Notes under the pieces: generated by a model
What the model was told of the DNA's origin: nothing
The model's input: the letters and a program-made list of their open reading frames with translations, nothing else
Databases searched by the model: none
Assembly: GCA_015680905.1 (NCBI GenBank)
Contig: CM027377.1
Location: forward strand, 55,573,501-55,637,500
DNA length: 64,000 nt
From: Coptis chinensis
Lineage: Eukaryota > Streptophyta > Magnoliopsida > Ranunculales > Ranunculaceae
Direction: 5' to 3'
Shown: positions 35,641 to 47,601 of the stretch, in pieces
How positions within the stretch are numbered: position 1 is the first letter of the stretch
Layout of the letters: every line of letters begins with the position of its first letter
Made by a program: the position numbers and the translations under genes

Positions 35641-36640
35641 TTGGCCTAGAACAGCTCCTCACGCATAATCGGATGCATCACACATAATTTCAAAAGGTAA
35701 TCTCCAATCGGAGGTTTGATAATTGGTGCGGTTAGTGCATGTTTAAGTTGTTCAAATGCGGTAAGGCAATCTTCCCCAATTCAAAATCATTATCCTTGAC
35801 TAAGAGATTTGTTAAAGGCCGTGCAATTTTGCTAAAATCCTTAATGAACCTCTGGTAGAAAACCGGCGGTCCTAAGAAGGCTCGAATATCTTTTACACAT
35901 TTTGGGACGAGGGGAGTTTAGCTATTAACTCAACTTTTGCTTTATCCACTTCAATACCCACATCGACACGGAATGACCTAAAACAATCCCTTGTTTTACC
36001 ATAAAATGACATTTCTCCCAAAGTTAAGTACTAGGTTGGTGTCCGCGACATCTTTTAAGACTACAGATAAATGGTGTAGACAATCGTCAAATGTAGATCA
36101 AAAACAGAGAAGTCATCCATAAAGATTTCTATGAATTTTTCTACCATGTCGCTAAAATACTCATCATACACGTTGGAAGGTAGCAGTGCGTTACATAAGC
36201 CAAAGGCATACGCCTATAAGCAAATGTTCCAAAGGGACATGTAAATGTAGTCTTCTCTTGATGCGTCGGGATGAATAGGGATTTGGTTATATCCAGAGTA
36301 TCCATCTAAGAAACAATAAAATGCTTGGCGGCTAATCTTTCTAGCATTTGGTCTATGAAAGGTAAAGGAAAGTGATCCTTTCTAGTAACACTATTTAGCT
36401 TTCTATAGTCAATGCATACTCTCCATCCGGTTTTGCACTCTAGTAGGCACTAACTCATTGTGATCGTTGGCTACAACCGTTATACCCTGATTTCTTCTGG
36501 TACTACTTGTCTTGGACTAACCCACTTACTATCGATATTGGGTATATAATATCAGCATCTAGAAGTTTGATTATTTCTGCAAGTACCACTTCTTTCATGT
36601 TAGGATTTAGACGTCGTTGTGGTTGGCTTAGAAGTTTTGG
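35590..36640 (-). pseudogene. Reverse transcriptase, Athila element
   Basis: Minus strand: 'EIIKLLDADIIYPIS' (36530-36580), 'AFYCFLDGYSGYNQIPIHPD' (36270-36330), 'MVEKFIEIFMDDFSVF' (36100-36150) with the catalytic M-D-D motif intact, and the RNase H start 'PFEIMCDASDYA' stop 'GAVLGQ' (35640-35700). Several frameshifts and stops lie between, so no polymerase could be made. Confidence 0.85.
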
Positions 36641-37100
36641 CATTTTCTTCTAGGTGAATTCTATGTTGGACAACCTGCTGACTTATCCCTTTTATGTCAC
36701 CTATGGACCATCCTATAGCTTCTTTGTTTTCTCTTAGGTTTCTAATAGTTTAGTTTCTTGTTTACTAGTTAAGTCCTAAGCTATCACAACGGGTAATTCC
36801 TTTGCCTCATCTAAGAACACATATTTTAAGTTTGCAGGTAAAGGTTTTAACTCACGCCTAGGTGGTTCCGTTAATATAGGTGGTTCAATTATATCCCGTG
36901 TCTTTTCTTTAAATTTATTAGATGCACTGGAATGTTCTCATCTAGCAACGATTAACGACATCTAACACTATCCTTTTCATAATCGGTAACTAATTGTGAT
37001 AGGCACATTAACAAATGATCTTACGGATAGGTTTGTTCAAATGTTTAGGATGCTAATTCCTCAATCATACACATATCGTCTACCCTTCGTATCATCGGAT
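36640..37100 (-). other. Protease-RT linker of the Athila pol
   Basis: Recognisable linker 'DIIEPPILTEPPRRELKPLP' then 'ANLKYVFLDEAKELPVVIA' (36790-36905), the proline-rich hinge preceding Athila RTs. Stops present. Confidence 0.6.
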
Positions 37101-37470
37101 GCTTCATAAAGCTTAAAAAAACGTTTACTTCCACTTTTAGATTCCCAAATGTTATTGTCATGCTCCCATTCCTACAATTTATTAAAGCTTCTGCCAGTAG
37201 CTAAGAATGGTCTACCCAAAATGATAGGAATTTGGTTTCCATTTGTAGGTAAGGTGTCAAGAACTATAAAATCAACGGGGTAATAAAAATCGGGAGACCT
37301 TGATAATCACATCCTCGATTACCCCTCGTGGAATCTTAACAGATCTATCGACTAAGCGTAGTCTAACATTTGTTGGTTTCAAGTCTTTTTAACCCTAGTT
37401 GTTTATAAACCGAGTAAGGTAACAAATTCACACTAGCACCTAAATCCAATAATGCTTGATCGATTGTAGT
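37100..37470 (-). pseudogene. Aspartic protease, Athila element
   Basis: 'DQALLDLGASVNLLPYSVYK' (37395-37455) with the Athila-type Asp-Leu-Gly active site, then 'TNVRLRLVDRSVKIPRGVIE' (37310-37370). The flap and C-terminal part (37130-37300) are readable but frameshifted. Confidence 0.8.
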
Positions 37471-38039
37471 TCTCTCCTATTCTACACATGGTAGGGACTA
37501 CCGGGGTCTTTATGTTTTACTCTGACTTGGTTCTGTAGAAAGGATGAACAACCTTGTGCAAGGAAAAACTTCTTTTGGGATATTTGTTTTCTTTTTACTA
37601 GGTCTTTTATGAATTTGGCATAGGAAGGCATTTGTTTAATTCGCTTAGAAAAGGAATATTGATATGTAGATTTTTAAAATATTCATGATCTCATTATATT
37701 GTGCTTCCTTTTTGTTATCTTTTAACCTAGAGGGAATGGTGCGGGTGGAATTTTTTTCGTTACCTGCTCTTTGGTTTTCTCTCAGTTTCAACCGGCTTTT
37801 CCTTATCTTTTGTTATAACAACTTCATCGAGAATCGGGTATGTCAACTTTGTTATCTATTTTCTTTCGGACCTAAGGGTAGATATCGAGTTAACTCCCTC
37901 GTGGATCGCGGATGAAGGAGTAGTTTCAACTTGATAAACATTTCTACCTTTTGGATTTTGTTCAGGTTGGCTTGGTAAGGTTCCTTTGGAGTGCATGCGC
38001 TAGACTAGCTAGTATCTGATTGAATTGTTGGCTCATCTG

Positions 38040-39349
38040 TTAAGTCATAACATCAAATTTTTGGTCAATCCTTTTGAATTCATTCTCGGTCTTGGTAGCT
38101 AAAGCTTTCATGGTTTCATCTATGGTATTGGGTTGGGTTTGGTAATTAGCCATAGGATCAATAGCTAATTCTCTATTCATGTTTATTTGTTGTTGTTGTT
38201 GTTGTGGTTGTTGATAATAATGTGGAGAAGGTACTACCGCGCCTCTATTATTCATGTATTGTTGCCTATTGTTCCCTTGATTACCTTGAAAACCATATTG
38301 GTTTTGTTGTGGAGGCATATTCTGTCTCCATGAATTGTTTGAGTTATTCCTAAGATCTGGGTTATAGTTGTTGTTGTTGTTAAAATTATTTTGATAACCC
38401 GGTCTTTTGAATGTATTAAAAGCACAAACATCATCAGTACCTTGAGCAACAAACATAGAGCAAACTGAAGTGTCATGATCTGTAGTAAGGCAATTTTCAC
38501 AAAATTGATTGACACTCATTGCTTGTTGAGGTTGATTATTCTTTGAAGGGTTTAAAGTGAATTAATCAAATTTCTTGTTTAAGTTTTTAGATTCACGTGG
38601 TTAAACTAGCAATGGCACCTTCAAGTTTCTCATTGAGTTCATTTTTAACCTCATACATACCTGGTTTACTAAAACTTATCCCCCCATCTACCCGTGCCAT
38701 GTCCTCATGGTCACTACTATTGGCCCAATCCTTAGAACTCTCAGAAAAGTTTTGCAAAAAATGTAGGCTTCATCAGGAGTAAGACTAGTAAATCTTCCTC
38801 CATTCATTGATTCAATTAACGGCGGTTCATAGGTGAAAGACCTTTTATAAAGTAATGTATATATTAAGTATGTCAAAACCATGATGTGGACAACGGACAA
38901 GTAAATCATTAAATCTATCCCATGTTGTATGAAACTCTTCATTAGGTTTTCCTTTTGAAAGTTGAAATAGCCAATTGCATGGCTTCAGGTTTTCGTAAAG
39001 GGTAATATTGTTTCATAAACCTTTGTGATAGTTGCTCCCAAGTAGTTATAGAATTAGAGGGTAGGGATCTATACCAACGTGAGTCGCGGCATCCTCAAAA
39101 AGTCAAGGGGAACAACCTTAATCTAGTCTCTTGAGGAAAGATGAGGTGCTTTAAAAGTACTTAATATGCTCAAGAACTTACTCAGATGATTATCACGGTT
39201 CTTCATTTGTTTTCCATAATATCTTGGCAACATATTAAGAATGGTGGGTTTAATCTCATAGTTATTGTTATTGTCAAGCATCACTATGCGATTGATTGGT
39301 TGAACTAGATAGGTTGAAACAAGGTGCTAAGAGTTCTTTGATCAGCCAT
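38040..39349 (-). pseudogene. gag, Athila element
   Basis: Start ATG at 39347-39349 ('MADQRTLSTLF'). The capsid part (38540-39300) is frameshifted but includes 'YEIKPTILNMLPRYYGK' and 'LSILSTFKAPHLSSRD'. The C-terminal part 38040-38519 is open for 159 codons with a canonical zinc knuckle CENCLTTDHDTSVC (C-x2-C-x4-H-x4-C), then an Asn/Gln-rich tail with runs of N and Q. Confidence 0.8.
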
Positions 39350-39639
39350 GGCGACTAATGGTACTCTCTCTGGGTGTATCTTCTAAGTTTACTAGTGGTG
39401 TGTGTGTTTGAGAATCGGGGAATCGGATCCCCGAGTTTGATGGTGTGGTATTCTCAAAATCATAATTGGAAGATTGTTACAAGAAGTAGCTCTTCTGATT
39501 AGACGTTTACGAGGTGAATCACGAAACCAAGTTTTCATGCACTAGATAATAAAGCTATGTAAAATAATCTAATATGCACTTAATTAACTAAATTATATTA
39601 TCAAACTATATGATGCTAACTATTAATGTTAATTATGAA

Positions 39640-40345
39640 ACCGCTAACAGGGGATTCACGGTGGAAGAGAAGCACTTACTGTTACAGCAAGCAAAACAAG
39701 TCCAAAAATTTTGAAATTTTTATAGAAGCTACCTGATACGTCCAGAAAGTAGCCTGTAAAATTTCAGAGCAATCGGAGCTTGGTAAGTCCCTCTTCTTTA
39801 CTGTTCAATCCTGCAGAGTCCAGTGAGAAGTTTTCTGCACACACTGTAAACAATCGATTGAATAAATAAGTAAAAGAGCACTAAAAATCACGAAATTTTT
39901 ACTGGAGTCTCCTGACGTGTCAGGGATGATCCTGTAAAAAGTTTGGATTATTTAAAATTTTATAGATCCTTCTTCTCGACTGTTCTTCCAGAGACCTTGG
40001 TCCTGAAAAGCTGCAGAAACACACTGAAAACAAGCAACTAGTTAAGTGGTCAAAACAGGTCAAAAAATATTCAAATTTTTACTGGAAGCTCCTGACGAAT
40101 CGAGGTTCCTCCTGTAAAAAATTTAGAATTTTTGATATTGTGCAAATAACTCTGATCGACTGTTTTTATAGATGCTTGTGTCCTGAAAACTGAAAACGGG
40201 TTACTGCAAAGACAATGTTAGTTACCCAGGTAAGACAAGTACTAAAAATTCGAAAAAATTTCAATAAATTACCGATACTGTACAGATCAACTCTATAAAA
40301 TTTCAGAATTTTTTGAAATTTATAAATATGTTTTCTGTACTATTC
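39640..40345 (-). repeat. Four 180-bp tandem repeats in the Athila leader
   Basis: Equivalent points of the block 'tctgaaattttacaggc' fall at 39769, 39949, 40128 and 40308 (spacing 180, 179 and 180 bp). Units are diverged in sequence but the spacing is kept. The region is upstream of gag, between LTR and start codon. Confidence 0.75.
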
Positions 40346-40667
40346 TTTTATGTTAAACAAACATTAAACTTTATGCAAATACTTTCTACTATGCAAATCT
40401 AATTGAATTAAACTAAATTAATCTAATTATGCTAAATATGCAATTTATACTATATGAATTCCTAAATTAAAGTAAACTAAATTAAATATTATATCACTTA
40501 ATCACTTTAGAGCGGGCAGGTAATGAGTTGAAAATCATGCGCTAACACGTAATTATTTATGTCGTGTTTGTGTTCGCATTATCTTTTACAAATCTTACTT
40601 AGCCTAATATATATTGATTAGTATAGTGGCTAGCAAGGTATCAATCCTACTCTAAATAACTAAGTGA

Positions 40668-42055
40668 TGATAATAGAAATTCCTAATCTAAATTACTCTA
40701 ATGGATGCAAGTAAAAGATGTGGCTAAGTAATAAGTAATATATGGTTGATTTGATTTGAGATTTAAACTATGCATAAAATAAACTAAATTAAATATATGA
40801 ATATGAATCAAGAGAGAGAATATCTTGGGAGAGATGAATCCACCAAAATCATAGAATTAGTCTAATAGATCTACCTATCATGCTTAATATAAATCACCAA
40901 TAGAAACTCACCATACCTACAAACCTGATGCTCATAACCATGATGATAATATGTGGATTTCAACGTGCTTTCTATCTTTCCATTAAATACTTCTTCAATC
41001 TCCAATGATATCTTCTATCTAACCAAATTGTGCTTTAAGTGGCATTCAATATACAACTCTAGGTGCCATGGAAAATCCACATGTGGCATTAACCATACAA
41101 CTAATTGAGGTGCCATAAAGAATCCAATCATCACACTAGAACACTAAAACTAGAAGAAAAGAATCTAGGGTTTGTGGTATTTGGCTCTACACAATCTTGG
41201 ATTACCCTAAGACCTCCTAACCTCCACAGAGTGTTAGATCAATGGACGAATAAGAAGAAACTCAATGAGGGATTTAAACTAAAACATGATAGAAGAAGAA
41301 CTAAACTAAAACATACTGAAAAGGCTTCATCTCCCTCCCAAGAGAAGGGAGATTAGCTCCTCATACTATGCTATTAACACAATATGAAAAAAGGAATAAT
41401 CTTTATAACTATTAATGGTGAAAAGGTCTGAACTTTCTCTCTTAATTCTAGATCTAAGATGCAAAACACTAAATTTCCTAGATGATTGTAAACCGAGGTT
41501 TTGTGCCTTATATATTGGCTTACATGCTTTCGTGCGGATAAAGATCCGAATCCCATGTTTATTTGGTGTCAAACTCTCTGTAATCTTTCTAGAAGCAATC
41601 CTTATAAATTTGGATTCGGTTGGGCCAAAGTTGGGCGTGGCCCACTTTGTTCTGTGGCTATTTAAAGTAAGCTGCAGCTTCCGATAGCTTTCAGGTTTCT
41701 AATTCTTGTGAAACTTCGACTTCTTTTCCATGTTAATCTCATCTTCCTATGAAGTCGAAATTAAGGCTTTGAGATCAGATTGAAGACTCTTCTAACTCAA
41801 TTATTATCCTTTTTAGAGTCCCATTAGGCTTGGCACTTATGGAGACAAATATGACATTTTTGCCTAGGCTTCAGAAATTGTAATTCCCAAAGGACTCCTT
41901 TTTGACTTGTTTGACTTCTTTTCCTCCATATTTCACATTTAGGTTCTTTGACCTGCAAAAACTCAAATTGCATCATATTAGAATATTTAAATATAAAATG
42001 GAGACTAACATACACATAATTGGGGTTATAAATCATTACTTTTGAGCACTTATCA
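40668..42055 (-). mobile_element. B-type LTR
   Basis: The minus strand starts TGATAAGTGCTC (42055). TATA box CCAATATATAAGG at 41505-41517. The general plan is like A-type LTRs but the sequence is clearly different. The inner end is uncertain; TTATCA at 40668-40673 is the best candidate (length 1388 bp). It is placed like a 5' LTR of the Athila element, but the 3' LTR of that element is A-type. Confidence 0.6.
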
Positions 42056-42198
42056 CACACACATGAGCAAACACACATTCATCATATGCGAAAATTTGGT
42101 TATTGCTTCCATTAACATAGTAGCTAACTCAAAATAACATTACAAAGTTTGAATGAAGCAAGTACAATTTTCTTTAATTAAAGCACCCATGACAAAAA

Positions 42199-43497
42199 CT
42201 AGTCATGGAATTCTTTCAACATCCAGAAGTTCCACGGGTGCTTGATGTTCTCCCCTTGGGGTGTCTGCAGCCTGTAGGTCCCGGCCATCCATGCCTCCAC
42301 CATGGTGTAGGGTCCCTCCCAGTTGGGTCCCAACTTCCCGTTTGTCTTTTCCTTGGTGGCTGGGGTCACCCTCCGAAGTACCCGATCTCCCACATGAAAT
42401 GTCCGCGGCTTCACCCGCTTGTTATACTATCTCTGCAATCTGCTGTGATACTCTTCCAATTAGATGCGCACAGTGTTTCTCCTCTCCTCTGTTAGGTTCA
42501 GCTCCTCGGCTAGTATTTTCTCGTTCACCCCTGCCTCCACCGCCTTGGTTCTAGTCGTCGGAGCCATCATTTCCACTGGGATCATAGCCTCCACTCCGTA
42601 GGCCATCACAAAAGGGGATTCTCCTGTAGATGTCCGCGGTGCTGTGTGATACGCCCATAGTACATGATTTAACTCATCTGCCCAGCACCCCTTGTGTTCC
42701 TCCAGCTTCTTCTTTAAATTATCCAGGATATCCTTGTTGGAAGACTTTGCCTGACCATTCCCCTCAGGATTGTACAGGGCTGAGAACCTTTGCTTCACTT
42801 TGTAGCCTTGGAGGAAGGCTTTCACTTTTCCCCATGTGAACTGAGTACCGTTGTCCGCGATGATGGTGTGTGGCAACCCAAACCGGCATATTATATTCTC
42901 CCACAAAAACTTTCTCACATGTTCCTCTTTCACCTGCTCTAGGGCCACACCCTCAACCCACTTCGTAAAATAGTCCATCGCGGCCAGCATAAACCTCTTT
43001 TTGCCACTGGCCATAGGTAGGGGCCCGACGACATCCAATGCCCACATAGCGAAGGGCCACGGACTAAATACCTTGTGTAATGGTTCTGCAGGTGAATGAA
43101 TCAAGGACGCAAAGGTCTGACATTTTCAGCACCTCTTGGAATACTCAGTAGCATTTCTCTTCATGTGAGGCCAGAAATACCCTTGGGATAGCAACTGGTG
43201 GGCTGTCGTCCTTCCTGCCGAGTGACTCCCACACTCCCCTTCATGAGCTACTCCTAACACCTCTTGCACTTTCTGCGGGCCCAGGCATCTCAAGAGTGGT
43301 CCACTGACGCTCCGCCGATATAACTCTCCGTCTGTTAGAATGTATCTCCTTGACCTCTGTTCCATTCTCCTTCTCTCAACTTTGTCCCCTATATCTATCC
43401 CCGATAGGTAACTCTTGATGGGTCCCATCCACCCATACTCTTGCTCCTCAGTAAGGCACACATCCTTATCTTCCACTGTGCTTTGTTTGCTCAGCAC
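42199..43497 (-). pseudogene. Integrase, T1 Tat element, catalytic Glu lost
   Basis: Inserts the DNA copy into the genome. N-terminal zinc domain: 'HEGECGSHSAGRTT...' and a stop inside the second cysteine pair (43123-43125). Core 42460-43104: first Asp in 'MWALDVVGPLP', second Asp in 'IIADNGTQF', and the third position in 'NGQAKSSNKD', where lysine (codon 42745-42747) stands in place of the catalytic glutamate. C-terminal part 'VGDRVLRRVTP', 'LGPNWEGPYTMVEA' and end 'WMLKEFHD' at 42199-42414 is separated by two stops. Confidence 0.9.
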
Positions 43498-43559
43498 CCT
43501 AACCTCAATAGATCAGCCCTCTGTCCCTGGGAGTACCACGGCAACATTTGCCAAAGCGT

Positions 43560-44110
43560 CGGCGTGTCTATTCTCCCCCCTGCCTAGATGAGCAAAGCTG
43601 ATTTTCTCAAACTTTCCTGCCTTTTTCTGTACCACCTCTAGATATTTGGCCATCCGAGGGCACCATGCCACGAATCCTCCATTGACTTTGAAAACACTGT
43701 CAATTCGCGCACACCCAAATCTTTGGCCAAATCCATCCCTGCTATCACTGCCTCATACTCAGACCCGTTGTTTGAAGCCGCAAAACCCAGTTTCATTAAC
43801 AACTCTAGGCGAGTGTTTTCGGGTGCAACCAGCACCACCCCAATTTTGTTCCCAGCATCTGTAGTTGAACCATCCGCGAATACCCTCCAACCATTCTGCA
43901 TGTCCCACGGATCCAAGGGGTCGTCATTTTGGTCCGTCTCTTGTTCCATAACCATCTCTTTTCCCTAGGTGGTCCTCGGCCGAAAACCCGGCCAGAAATT
44001 TCGCCATTGCTTGGGCCTTCTCTGCAGTTCTAGCTTGGTATTCAATCTCATAAGAGCTGAGCAGCACGGCCCACTTTAGCATTCTTCTTGACTTCTTGGC
44101 CCTTAATGCC
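43560..44110 (-). pseudogene. Second (archaeal-like) RNase H domain, T1 Tat element
   Basis: After the first RNase H, 'WRVFADGSTTDAGNKIGVVL' (43840-43900) and 'FAASNNGSEYEAVIAGMDLA' (43735-43800) are the signature of the additional archaeal-type RNase H that plant Tat elements carry next to the usual one. Asp and Glu positions are present; the frame shifts near 43700. This supports the Tat assignment. Confidence 0.8.
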
Positions 44111-45406
44111 TACTTGAGTGGCAAGTTAGTCACGACTACCACAAAATAAGCATCTAAGTATGGTTTCAACTTCAACACTGAGAATACCAACGCCAGGGCA
44201 TATTTTTCAATCCTATTGTACCTTGTTTCGGCATCCAACATTGTTTTTCTTTGGAAGTACACCGGTCTCTCTGTCTTTCCCACCATCCTTATCAATACTG
44301 AACTAATTGCGCACTCCGACACCCCCATATATAAGTACAGCTTCTCCCCTTGTCCCGGCCGCGACAGGATCGAGGCATTGCCCAAATATTCTTTCAACTC
44401 CTGGAACGCCCTATCACATGCCTCGGTCCACTGGAAGTTACTCGTCCTTCTTAACAGTAGGTACAAGGGCCGACACTTGTCCGATGACTTGGATATAAAT
44501 CTATTAAGCGCCGCGACCCTACTGGCCAGCCTCTAAACTTCGTTCACATTCTGCAGGGACGACATTTCTAGTAAAGCCCTAATCTGATCTGGGTTTGCTT
44601 CTATGTCGTGATACGTGACTATATATCCCAGGAATTTTCCTAATGTTACCCCAAATGTGCACTTCTCTGGGTTCAACATCAGCTTGTGTCTTCGCAATAT
44701 GGCGAATGTCTCTCTCAACCCCTCCAAATGCTCCTCTTCCGTCATACTCTTCTCTACCATGTCATCCTATAGATCTCCATCCTCTTTCTGATTTTGGACT
44801 CGAACATCTTCTCCCCCACTCTCTGAAATGTTGCCCCCGCATTCTTCAGACCAAAAGGCATCCTGGTGTAATAGTACATTCCCCCTTCCACTATGAACGT
44901 TGTCTTTTCTTGGTCTGCGCCGTACATCACCACCTGATTGTAGCCCATCGACGCATCCATGAATGAAAAAACTTATACTCTGTGGTTCGGTCCACCAACT
45001 CATCTATCCGCGGCATCGGGTAACAATCTTTTGGACACTCATTGTTGACGTCTGTGAAATCCATGCACATTCTTACTTTCCCTTTCTTTTTAGGCACTGC
45101 TACCACATTTGATAGCCATTCAGTGAACTTGCATTCGCGGATGATACCCGCCTCTTTTAGTTTCTTTACCTCTTCCCGAATTCCTTGTGCATACTGGGGT
45201 TTCATGCTCCTCATTTTCAGCTGGACTGGACAGGCCCCTTCTCGCATATGCAATATGTGACACGCCAACTCCGGGTCAAACCCTACCAAATCCTCGATTG
45301 TCCATGCAAACACATCACTATTCTCAGCCAAAAGGGCGATCAGTTTCGCCTTCCAATCCTCTGACAAGTTTGCCCCCACATTTGCAAACCTTTCCTCCTC
45401 GGCCAC
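44110..45406 (-). pseudogene. Reverse transcriptase and first RNase H, T1 Tat element
   Basis: N-terminal part 44927-45406: 'SDVFAWTIEDLVGFDPELAC' and 'CMDFTDVNNECPKDCYPMPR'. Palm: 'TRMPFGLKNAGATFQR' (44820-44870). At the catalytic Y-V-D-D box the sequence runs 'MEIY' and then loses one base (about 44768-44772), shifting the frame so that 'DDMVEKS' is read in the next frame. Thumb and connection 'KCTFGVTLGKFLGYIVT' (44620-44670), then RNase H 44110-44466 with 'ERPVYFQRKTMLDAETRY'. Another stop lies at 44533. Confidence 0.9.
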
Positions 45407-45563
45407 TCCGATGCTGACAACCTCAATCTCATCTATTGTCTTGCCGCCGACAAGCGACCTTTTTCTTCGGCCGTGATCTGTAATTGCTATGCTAGATTGT
45501 CCCCTATCTCCAACGTCCCCTTACCGGCAGCGCAAGACCCTTCGCTGTCACCTGATGGAGGTT

Positions 45564-45929
45564 TTAAGCTGTGACTTGATCCCCCCTTATCTCGTACATT
45601 CCCCCATTTGTCAGGAAGTGGATCACCTGGTAATAAGTGGAGGGAATCGCCTTCATCTCATGAATCCATTTTCTTCCCAGGATCGCGTTGTATTGCGAGT
45701 TAGTGTGCACTACCATAAACTTGGTGAAAACAGTCACCGGCAGTACTAGCTCCCCCAATGGCTTAGTCATGCTGCCATTGAATCCGAACAAGTTGGTTTG
45801 TGGAGGCTTCATCTGCTCTTTTTCTATCCCCATTTCTTCCATCGCACTCTGAAACGACAAGTCCACTGAACTTCCGCAATCTATCAGCACCCTCTTCACC
45901 ATGTAATTCCCCATTGCTAGGGTAATCAC
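45564..45929 (-). CDS. Aspartic protease, T1 Tat element
   Basis: Open for 121 codons. Active site 'VLIDCGSSVDL' (Asp-Cys-Gly) with the catalytic Asp present, then 'LFGFNGSMTKPLGELVLPV', flap-like 'FMVVHTNSQYNAILGRKW' and 'YEIRGDQVTA'. It would cut the Gag-Pol polyprotein. It is part of a longer polyprotein frame that is broken on both sides, so it is not expected to be made as such. Confidence 0.8.
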   Translation of the reverse strand: MITLAMGNYMVKRVLIDCGSSVDLSFQSAMEEMGIEKEQMKPPQTNLFGFNGSMTKPLGELVLPVTVFTKFMVVHTNSQYNAILGRKWIHEMKAIPSTYYQVIHFLTNGGMYEIRGDQVTA

Positions 45930-46198
45930 CAGACATCTTCGTGCGGCGAGCTCACCGATTCCTAATCATTTGGAGTAAATTCTATCCTGTCCTTTTTTCT
46001 ACTACTTCCTGGAACTGGCCGTGGACTGTTCATGACTATGTTGACCTGCTGCAGACTAGATGTCCTCCTCACCTTATCCCTGTGGGCATTCCTCCCCAGC
46101 GTTTCTCCGCTGAATATAACATTTATCGTTCCCAAGATTCTGGCCGCGGAGGGAACCCTTTCGATCGGCTGAACTTCCTTGACATGTTTCTTTAGCTG

Positions 46199-47547
46199 CT
46201 ATCTCCCAATCATTCTCTCTACTAACCATTGTAAAGCAAAGCATTCATTGGTAGCATGATTCCTAACCTGATGGTACGTGCAAAACGGCTTTTCTTCTAT
46301 CTCCTTAGGCGAGCTCCGCTGTTCTTTGTAATGTCGCTGTCCCTTGATCAGGGGTAGGATTTCCTCTAACGGCTTGTTCAGTGGAGTCAAGTCTATCTCG
46401 CGGTAGGGTTTTCTTTCCATGTACTCCTTTCGGGCTTGGTCCCTGCTCCTTTCTACCCACTGTGTCTCCCCCCTATATGTTCCTCCATCCCGTGTCGCGG
46501 CCCTGTCTCTGTCTTTCATGTCCTCCGCGGCCACGGCGTGCACTGTCTTGTCGGGTTTCTTGGGTTCCTTGCTGTTTCTCCGAAAAATGTCCTCATATCG
46601 GATATACCTCTCTACCTTCAAGTACAAAGCATGCAAGGTGGTAAATTCAATCTTTGATACTGATTCATGCACCCTAGTTCCCTACTTTAGCCCATGCTGG
46701 AATGCTATGACCGCGGTGCGCTCTTCCAAACTCTCCACCGTCAGGGTCTCTTCCTTGAATCTGCATAAAAAATCTCTGAGCATGACATTAAAAAGATCCG
46801 CTACGTCCACCACCCTATTCTTCTAATGGATGAAGTGATTTACAAAAGCTTGCTCCAACTCCTCGAACCTTTGTATACTCCTCGACACTAACCGATAGTA
46901 CCAATCGGATGCTCCCCTTTAGACTAGTGGGGAACATCATGCACCGGAGGCTGTCGTACTGCGCCTCTTGCCATAGTGGCATCTGCTGACGGAAGTGATG
47001 CAAATGGTCTGCTGGATCTCCTTTCCCGTCGTACCCTTCAAACCGCGGCTGGGTGAACCTTTTGGGTACCTCCGAATTCCAAACTGAGTCAGCAAGTGGA
47101 TTTTGATTCAGGCTCTCCACCACCTTCTTGGTCGCGCCATGTTTCTCCTTTTCCACCACGCGGTTGTCCTCTCTGTCTCTTTCGATCATCGCCTGTACCA
47201 TTTCCATGGTAATGCCCCTTGCATGGTCCACCCCGTCTTCCTGAGGAAGTTCCTCACCTTGCACTTCCACTTCACTACCCGCAGGCACTGCAGTTTTCGC
47301 TCCCTTCCTGAGTGTCTTCCCTTTCTCTCCTCAGCTCCTCATTTTCTTCCCTAAGTCTGCCTACCTCCTCCTGAAGCAACCTAGTTGCCTTAGCCACCGC
47401 ATCTTCTACTTCATATTCCCCCACTTCTATGTTTTCCACGCTCGCCGTTTCCTTGCGAATGGCCTTCTCCCTCGCTAGCCTTCCTCCGCCTCGTCCTCTA
47501 CTTCTTCCCCTGCCTCTTCCTCTCTTAGCTGGAGCCATGTTTCGCAC
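46199..47547 (-). pseudogene. gag, T1 Tat element
   Basis: Starts near 47547 (the ATG at 47536-47538, 'MAPAKRGRGRGRSRG', fits best, 43 bp inside the primer binding site). Order: Arg/Gly-rich N-terminus, acidic coiled coil 'EEVGRLREENEELRRE' (47310-47375), capsid 'RFEGYDGKGDPADHLHHF' (46990-47045), then linker 'IDLTPLNKPLEEILPLI' (46345-46395) and zinc-knuckle remnant 'FCTYHQVRNHATNEC' (46240-46285). One frameshift near 47280 and one near 46815 plus a stop at about 46673. Confidence 0.85.
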
Positions 47548-47580
47548 CTTCCCCTTCTTCTCAAATCGTGGACCTACCTC

Positions 47581-47601
47581 TTCCCCACAGAGGGCGCCAA
47601 A
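47581..47601 (-). other. Primer binding site of the T1 Tat element
   Basis: The minus strand reads TTTGGCGCCCTCTGTGGGGA starting directly after the 5' LTR, the usual plant Tat-type site that pairs with the 3' end of a tRNA to start reverse transcription. I do not name the tRNA. Confidence 0.85.

Larger units (their letters stand above)
28082..42055 (-). mobile_element. Athila-like Ty3/gypsy element, decayed
   Basis: Reading right to left: B-type LTR, leader with four 180-bp repeats (39600-40400), gag, protease, RT, integrase C-terminus, then a long 3' region (28082-35000) containing a duplication. RT 'FLDGYSGYNQIPI' and 'FMDDFSVF', protease 'LDLGASVNLLPYSVY' and integrase 'LVFGKSCHL.IELEH' are Athila-lineage signatures. 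RNase H and the integrase core are deleted. All coding parts carry stops. Confidence 0.8.

Noticed and set aside
42205..42554. Plus-strand frames over the T1 integrase
   Set aside because: Antisense shadows of a clear minus-strand integrase; Pro/Cys/Leu-rich with no homology.
46381..46826. Plus-strand frames of 87-135 codons over the T1 gag
   Set aside because: Antisense shadows of gag, which has a recognisable capsid and knuckle on the minus strand.
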